DNA of 64,000 nt from Alisma plantago-aquatica (taxonomy: Eukaryota > Streptophyta > Magnoliopsida > Alismatales > Alismataceae), in the NCBI GenBank assembly GCA_963693085.1, contig OY856409.1:1536115072-1536179071 (forward strand), read 5' to 3'. Position 1 is the stretch's first letter. Each line of letters starts with the position of its first letter. Shown here piece after piece: positions 57,001-64,000 of this stretch. The notes beneath the pieces were generated by a model that had not been told where the DNA came from, ran no database searches, and saw only the letters and a program-made list of their open reading frames with translations. The translations under genes were made by a program, and so were the position numbers.

Positions 57001-57939
57001 AGGAGGTTATCACTACTAAGTAACAAGTACAATGAAGTAATGCACTAGTAACTCGGGGCTTAGACGCTTAGGAGTATTTTGGCTCCTATTTTGATTCTAC
57101 AATGATTTTTCATTAGAAGGCTCAAGTTAGGAAGCACATAGTGACTTGAAGCTGAATTTTCATACATAATATTATATGGAAGTCAAATTTTTTAATGAAG
57201 CATTACAATGTTTTTTCACTTACTTGGATAAAATAAATGTACATTCCTCTAAATGATTAGATATCTTGTGTTAGATTTATAAACTTAGAGTATTTTATAA
57301 TGTAACGTGAATATTGTCTTAAATGTCATTAGAGTTTCTTGGTATTTTTGTAAACATAGTCTTCTTTTTTTTTCTATATATCTTTTAATAATGAAGGTAA
57401 CATGTTTTTTTCCTACATGTATAATATTTTAGTTCAAGGATATGATTCCAAATAATAATAATGATTCTTATTATATTTATTCTTACTTTTTATCAACTTA
57501 ATGAAACACCTTTTTTCGGACGAAGGATGCAAGATTTTTGAAAAAGGTTTACTAAGAATACTAACTAATTGGGATATCAAAGGTGATTTTTGATTTATTA
57601 GTTCAACTCAGTGAAATCTTCAAGAACATATAGCTTGTACAAGTGCCCATAGTGTATTGTTAGATTTCATGAGGCTCATGAAATGAGTTGGCTAAAAAAT
57701 TGATTATATCATCCCCAAAAATGATAAACATAAGGAATGCAAGGTTAACGATGTTCTTCTAATTTTAATGTCATTGTAAATACAAACCACAATAATTGAT
57801 TTTCTTTTGATTTTTATTACATTATAGGTACATGTAGATAGAATAATTAAAGACTTACTTATGAAAAAATTTTGAGGTTATCTTTTGGGTTGGACTATAG
57901 ATTATTGGTTACTTATAGATTCCAAAGCATTCTAATAAT
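54090..57939. other. Upstream/intergenic DNA of PP2 copy B
   Basis: The duplicate of 595-4443: PP2 promoter side, the dispersed block at about 54348-54495, the 30-bp tandem repeat near 54989-55061, and the unrecognised open frame at 55279-55527. Nothing else is supported. Confidence 0.6.
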
Positions 57940-58645
57940 TGTTGGTATATGTATGCCCGTAGAGCCATCCCAAGCGATTGCATGGAGTCGGATATTAATT
58001 AATCAATTAATGTGATTATTTGATTAATTAATGAATTCCGGAATATTCTAATTAATCTACGAGCGTTTTAATTAACGCAACATTTATGTTTACTGATGGG
58101 TTTAGGAAACCATACTTTCCTTCGTATCCTATTTAAAGGAGGATTGATGGCCGATATCTATATAAGATAGAGAGAGATTTTTTCATTTACGCTCACGCAC
58201 GTAAACCTAGCCGTCGCCGTCCTTAGGAGAGAAAGGAGAGCAACGCGCCGCTAGCACGCCGCCGCAGAGACAAGCTCCTTCCCGCCAGCTTGAGAAGCGC
58301 GACGTGGAGTTCCGTCCATCCGCGTGGACGAAGTAGAGACGCAGAAGCATTGATGTCTGCATTCGGAGGACGTCGACGACCACTTGTACGTGTTGCGAAC
58401 AGCTTACGTCACCGCCGCAAAGGAGCGCCGGCGGATCAACCTGCCACAGCGAATGGGAGAGAAGATCTGTCCGTGTTTGACAAGCAGCGTTGCACCGTCG
58501 TGCAACGGGACATCGCCGGACTTGCTCCGCGATAAGGTATATCCCGCAAACCTATTTCTGAATACGTTGTTGTCGACGAGATCCTGTTTTGGGTATGTGG
58601 ATTTTATTGCTTCCGCCGCGCACGTTTCCTCCACGAAACCCAACA
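57940..58645 (+). repeat. Ty1/copia 5' LTR, copy B
   Basis: The same 706-bp LTR as 4444-5149, with ends TGTTGG and CCAACA and ATAAT just before it. It differs from the copy A LTR at only about ten sites. Because both are 5' LTRs of duplicated copies of one insertion, their divergence dates the duplication, not the insertion. The 3' LTR should lie beyond 64000. Confidence 0.85.
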
Positions 58646-58646
58646 G

Positions 58647-58658
58647 TGGTATCAGAGC
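58647..58658 (+). other. Primer-binding site, initiator-Met tRNA, copy B
   Basis: TGGTATCAGAGC one base after the LTR, identical to 5151-5162. Confidence 0.92.
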
Positions 58659-60223
58659 AGCGTCGATCTACGACGTATTTGGATTAGTTTCGATATGATC
58701 GAATCGATGTATATTGTTTTTTATGTTACATATGATACGAATTAAACCTGCTAATGTGCAAATCTAAACCTAATTCCACATACGCCGCAGGCTTCTGTTT
58801 TGATGTTTTGGACGGGGTCGACTATGGAAAATATTGATCCCCGCATAGGGGTGCTGCCCCTGTGTACCCCGCATTGTCTGCGTGGGAGTCAAAAATTATT
58901 TAATGGGGAATGTCCCACATTAAATATACTGCAATTTTAAATATGTATATACGTATATGTAGATATACCTATGATAGCATACACATCGCCTTTAAAATAT
59001 GTTTTATGTGGTGATTGCATACACGGTTATGGCCAAGTATCCCCTTTTGTGAATGTTGTGAATGAATGTGGATGTCGATCTTGTGGATATGTTTGTTTGT
59101 GAATTCTATGGATGTATAATGGTTACATATGGATCCTTTGTATAAAGTATTCGGCTTGCATGCCGAGCCTCATCTCTTACTTCAAAGTGTAATTAATTCT
59201 TTCCTTTTATGTTTGTACTCATATGATGTAATAGGGATAGGATTAGTTTTTGTCCTTGTAAACTTGATGTAAGGAGGCCACTTGAAGATCCAACTCCAAG
59301 GAGTGTCCTTGGAGAAGCACCATGAAGATCTAATTCCAAGAAGCAACTGAAGATCCAACTCCAAGGAGCGTCCATGGAGAAGCAACAAGAAGATCACATT
59401 CCAAGAAGCAATTTGAAGTTCCAACCTGACGAAGCATCCGTGAAGTTGTTCATTGTAATGTTGATCATTACATGCTTACAGGTTGATTCACAGGTGTTGC
59501 ATGAGATGCATAAGACCATAGGTGGACCGTAATCCTTTGTTGCTCCAAAGGATTACAATAGTATGGCCATAACCAATGTATTTGTGTTTGTGATTGCATG
59601 TCTATCGTTTGTGGTTGTGGATATAGTAGTATATGATACGTACTATAAGTATGTGGTGTTTGGATATGTATATGTATTAATAAAACCCCTCAATTAATAA
59701 TATTAAGTTTTAGTTGCCTTCCATAAAGCAACACACATGAAAAGCTTGATCAATTATGTGTGGGCACGCCTCCGCGTGGTACACTGTCTATCTCGTGGAA
59801 GTGTGATGGTGGGTGTGTGGGTCTGTCTCCGTAGGGTGCACACTCATCGTGTTGGCTTATGGGTTGGACTTGACTAGGGAACCTTGATAGGATCAAGTTC
59901 CTAGAGGCACACAGATGCATCATGGCAAGGATTTGTACATGATCATCTATCCAAGAGTTGCATATGATGCAATTGGCAAAAGTTGCCTACCTTAGTATTT
60001 GGTCTTTGACGCCGGCGTTGGCTGGGCTTTGATCCATTTATTTTGGGTCTTGGCTCACTAGAAGGTTGTGCGTTGCAATCTTCCGAGTTGATAGTGAGGG
60101 CTATCAATTTGAATAAAATAGTGGGAGCGTAATTAATTAAAGACCTAATTAATCTCGTTTATCAAATCTTTACAAGTCAAAATGTTTTGGACTAAATACA
60201 AAATTTTCTTTTGTAGCAATCAA
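58659..60223 (+). other. Copia leader, copy B
   Basis: An untranslated leader with the same imperfect 60-bp repeats (about 59265-59430) as copy A. No gene is supported. Confidence 0.7.
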
Positions 60224-63200
60224 ATGGCAACCAACACCCACACTTTCTCGTTGTGATCGGTTCTTGAGAAGTACAAACTTACCGGAACCAACTTTCAAAA
60301 CTGGTTTAGGACATTGAGAATTGTTCTCACACATGAGCGTAAGCTCTATGTCCTTGAAACACCAGAGCCAGAGGAGCCCGCCGTAAATGCGCCCAAGGCT
60401 GAAAAGGATGCTTACAAGAAGCACCTTGATGATGCCGTGGATGTCAAGTGCCTAATGTTGTGCTCAATGAACTATGAGTTGCAAGAGCAACATGAGAACA
60501 TGAATGTCATGGAGATGGTAACACATCTCAAGAACATGTATCAACATCAAGCAAGACAGGAGAGATATGATGTCTCAAAGGCGTTGTTCAAAAGCAAGAT
60601 GAAAGAGGGAGACTCACTTGGCACCCATATACTCACCTTGATTGGGTACGTGGAAAGCCTATCCAAGCTGGGATTTCCTCTAGGTCAAGAGTTGGCCACT
60701 GATGTGATTCTACAATCGTTGCCTGAGTCATATAATCATTTTGTCATGAACTACAACATGAACAATTTTGACAAGCCGTTGTCAGAATTGTTGGGCATGT
60801 TGAGGACAGCTGAAGCACAGATGAAGAAAGACAAGCCCAAGTCTGTTATGATGATCAGCAAGACAAAGGGAAAGTCAAAAGGCAAAGGCAAAGGCAAGGC
60901 TAAGAAAAGTTCTAAAGTCGGGCAGAAGCCAAAGTCATCCGCGTTCAAAGCTAAAGGTGGGATCTCCAAAGAAGGCAGTTGTCACCATTGTCACCAGCCT
61001 GGACATTGGAAAAGAAACTGTCCTCTCTACCTGGAGGAACTGAGGAAGAAGAAGTTGGGGATAGAGATATCCACTTCAGGTATATACGTTATTGAGATAA
61101 ACTTAAATACTTCTTCATCATGGGTACTGGATACCGGATGTGGATCTCACATATGTTCTAATATGCAGGATCTCATAAGAAGTAAGCCTTTACGAAAGGG
61201 CCAAGTCGAGCTGCGGGTTGCTAATGGAGCAAGAGTTGCTACCACCGCAGTTGGAGTTATTAGTTTATCTTTGCCTACGGGCCTTGTAATAGAATTAGAG
61301 AATTGCTATTACGTACCTGCCATTAATAGAAATATTATTTATGTATCTTGTATGGACAAGAGTGGATTTGAATTTCACATTAAGAATGGAATTATTTCTA
61401 TATCCAAAGATGAGATCTTTTATGGAAATGCCCCTATGTCTTATGGTATCTACTTGTTAGAACTTGAGACTAGCATATATAATGTAAATACTAAAAGGTT
61501 AAAACTTGACAACTCAAACAAAACATTCTTATGGCATTGTCGTCTTGGGCACATAAATGAGAAGCACATATCTAGACTCCATAAGGATGGTTATCTAGAC
61601 TCTTTTGATTTTGAATCATTAGAGACATGTGAGGCATGTTTATTAGGGAAGATGACCAAAACTCCTTTCACTGGACACAGTGAGAGAGCCAGTGATCTGC
61701 TAGGGCTCATACATACTGATGTATGTGGACCTTTTAGATCAAATGCTTGAGGAGGCTATCAATACTTCATTACCTTCACTGATGACCTCAGTAGGTATGG
61801 CTATGTATATCTTATGAAACACAAGTCAGAAACTCTTGAAATGTTCAAGACTTTCATGAATGAAGTAGAGAAGCAACTTGGTAAGAGTATTAAAGCACTC
61901 CGTTCAGATCGAGGTGGTGAATACTTAAGCCAAGAGTTTGAGGACCTTCTGAGAGACCGTGGTATTGTATCACAATGGACTCCACCTGGTACACCACAAC
62001 ATAATGGTGTGTCAGAAAGAAGGAATCGTACATTATTAGACATGGTACGATCAATGATGTGTTCAGCCGAACTTCCAATATCGTTCTGGGGATATGCTCT
62101 TGAAACTGCAGCGTTTACACTTAACTGTGTACCTTCCAAATCGGTTCAAAAGACACCATATGAGATATGGAATGGGAATCGTCCCAATTTGTCTATGTTA
62201 AAGATTTGGGGATGTGAAGCTTATGTTAGGAAACAATTTCCTGAAAAGCTTGGACCCAAATCAGAAAAATGCTATTTTGTTGGATACCCCAAGGAAACTC
62301 GGGGATACTACTTCTACACACCAACTGACAACAAAGTGTTTGTTGCTAGGACTGTTGTATTTCTTAAAAAGGAATTTATTTCCAAAGGAATTAGTGGGAG
62401 GAATGTAGAGCTCGAAGAGGTTTGAGACCAACAAGAAAGCAGAGAACCTGAGGAGGTACATAAGGAACATGAAGACTCACAAGTTGTTGTGGAATTTCAA
62501 GTTCCAAATGCAACACAGGAACCTCGTAGGTCTAGTAGGACACGACTTGAGCCTGAGAGATTTGGACTTCTTGTGACTCAAGATAGTGACGAATTGGGCA
62601 TAGAAGATGAGCCAACTTCCTATCTAGAAGCTACTAAGGGACCAGAATCTGAGAAATGGCTCGAAGCCATGAGATCTGAGATGGAATCCATGTACACCAA
62701 CAAGGTATGGACCTTGGTGGATCCACCCGAAGGGGTAAGACCCTTATGGTGCAAGTGGGTCTTTAAGAAGAAGACTGACATGGATGGAAATGTTCAAACC
62801 TATAAAGGTAGATTGGTTGCGAAAGGATTCCATCAAATTCAAGGTGTTGATTATGACGAGACCTTCTCACCAGTTGCCATGGTTAAATCCATCAGAATCA
62901 TGCTTGCCATTGCAGCTTATCATGACTATGAGATTTGGCAGATGGATGTTAAAAAAGCATTCCTTAATGGGAATTTACTCGAGGATGTGTACATGACACA
63001 ACCTAAGGGTTTTATCGATCCAAAGGAAGCCAATAAAGTCTGTAAGCTACAAAGGTCAATCTATGGATCGAAGCAAGCATCTCGGAGCTGGAATCTACGT
63101 TTTGATGAAGTAGTCAAAAAGTTTGGCTTTAGTCAAAATGAAGATGAACCTTGTGTTTACAAAAGGGTTAGTGGGAGCACAGTCGTATTTCTCATATTGT

Positions 63201-64000
63201 ATGTGGATGACATACTATTGATGGGAAATGACATCCCTACTCTTCAGACAGTAAAAGGTTGGCTAGGGAAGACTTTCTCTATGAAGGATTTAGGCGAAGC
63301 ATCCTATATACTTGGGATTAAGATCTATAGAGATAGATCTAGAAGGCTTCTAGGCCTAAGCCAGAGCACATACATTGACAAGGTGCTAAAGAGGTTTAGC
63401 ATGGAGGTTTCTAAGAGAGGTAACTTGCCCATGTCCCATGGTTTTACAATCTCTAAAGCCCAGTGTCCTACTTCATGTGATGAACGGGCATGCATGAGTA
63501 AGATTCTATATGCATCAGCAATTGGATCTATCATGTATGCAATGCTATGTACTCGTCCTGATGTGTCGTATGCTTTGAGCATGACGAGCCGGTATCAGTC
63601 AGATCCAGGTGAATGTCACTGGACAGCCGTAAAGAACATCCTAAAGTACTTGAGAAGAACTAAGGATCAATTCTTGGTATACGGTGGTGAGGAAGAGCTC
63701 GTGGTAAAGGGTTACACCGATGCTAGCTTCCAAACTGACAAAGATGACTACAGATCGCAATCTGGATTTGTGTTTTGCCTGAACAATGGAGCTGTGAGCT
63801 GGAAGAGTTCCAAGCAAGAGACAGTTGCGGATTCTACAACAGAGGCTGAATATATTGCCGCATCTAATGCTGCAAAGGAAGCTGTGTGGATCAAGAAGTT
63901 CATTTCTGAACTTGGAGTGGTTCCAAGTGCTAGTGATGCAATTCAGTTGTTTTGCGACAACAATGGAGCAATTGCACAGGCTAAAGAACCAAGATCGCAC
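60224..64000 (+). pseudogene. Copia gag-pol, copy B: three early/mid stops, runs off window
   Basis: Gag starts at 60224 but codon 11 is TGA (60254-60256; CGA in copy A). From 60257 the same frame continues to TGA at 61748-61750 and TGA at 62423-62425, then stays open with no stop to 64000. Domains in order: gag, CCHC knuckle (CHHCHQPGHWKRNC, about 60980), protease (VLDTGCGSHIC, about 61130), integrase zinc region (HCRLGH...CEACLLGK), integrase core (HTDVCGPF, RSDRGGEY, NGVSERRNRT), reverse transcriptase (MDVKKAFLNG; YVDDILL at about 63200) and RNase H (YTDASFQTD, DSTTEAEYIAAS, CDNNGAIAQ). It cannot make a full polyprotein, but reverse transcriptase and RNase H look undamaged in view. gag-protease-integrase-RT-RH is the Ty1/copia order. 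Confidence 0.92.

Larger units (their letters stand above)
53496..61684. repeat. Segmental direct duplication, copy B
   Basis: The partner of 1-8182, in the same orientation. Here the sequence runs on without interruption on both sides: leftward into the rest of the PP2 gene and rightward through the copia integrase and reverse transcriptase. The last base shared with copy A is 61684 (GGACACAGTGAG); the next bases are AGAGCC, while copy A changes to CACTACTACAG. Confidence 0.95.

Overview
This window is nuclear DNA from a flowering plant. The evidence is a spliced F-box/PP2 (phloem lectin) gene, a Ty1/copia retrotransposon with the initiator-Met primer site, and three CACTA (En/Spm) DNA transposons whose genes carry plant-type introns. 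Intergenic DNA is AT-rich and exon 1 of the PP2 gene is markedly GC-rich. I cannot name the species or decide between monocot and eudicot.

Layout. (1) 1-8182 is copy A of a large direct duplication: first exon of a minus-strand F-box/PP2 gene, its upstream region, then a copia 5' LTR, primer site, long leader and gag-pol start. (2) 8183-19098 is CACTA element 1: subterminal repeats, a TNPA-like/Ulp1-protease gene and a TNP2 transposase (all minus strand), a four-fold tandem array of long hairpins, a GC-rich leader and the other terminal repeat. (3) 19099-23753 holds no gene I can support. (4) 23754-35284 is CACTA element 2 (TSD ATC): palindromic subterminal arrays around an intact single-exon gene of the 'putative plant transposon protein' type, then decayed TNP2 and TNPA/Ulp1 genes. 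(5) 35285-40625 is gene-free and contains a probable Ty3/gypsy-type LTR. (6) 40626-48662 is CACTA element 3 (TSD TGA): a B3-domain fragment, a hairpin, a TNP2 pseudogene and the last exons of the Ulp1 gene. (7) 48663-51989 is AT-rich and gene-free. (8) 51990-54089 is a complete three-exon F-box/PP2 gene (318 aa). From 53496 on, copy B of the duplication repeats 1-8182 at roughly 99% identity by eye and continues through the copia pol gene to the window end.

How the parts relate. The three CACTA elements share one plan: terminal repeat, subterminal GTCGGTT arrays, GC-rich leader, long hairpin, TNP2, TNPA fused to a Ulp1-like protease, subterminal repeats. Their subterminal motifs differ, and each TNP2 is broken somewhere. 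TNP2 would cut the ends and TNPA would bind the subterminal repeats. The most striking structural fact is that copy A of the duplication stops exactly at the terminal repeat of CACTA element 1. That element lacks a target-site duplication and has no copia sequence on its other side, while copy B keeps the uninterrupted copia site. This is the junction expected if aberrant (sister-chromatid or reversed-end) CACTA transposition made the roughly 53.5 kb tandem duplication that also doubled the F-box/PP2 gene.
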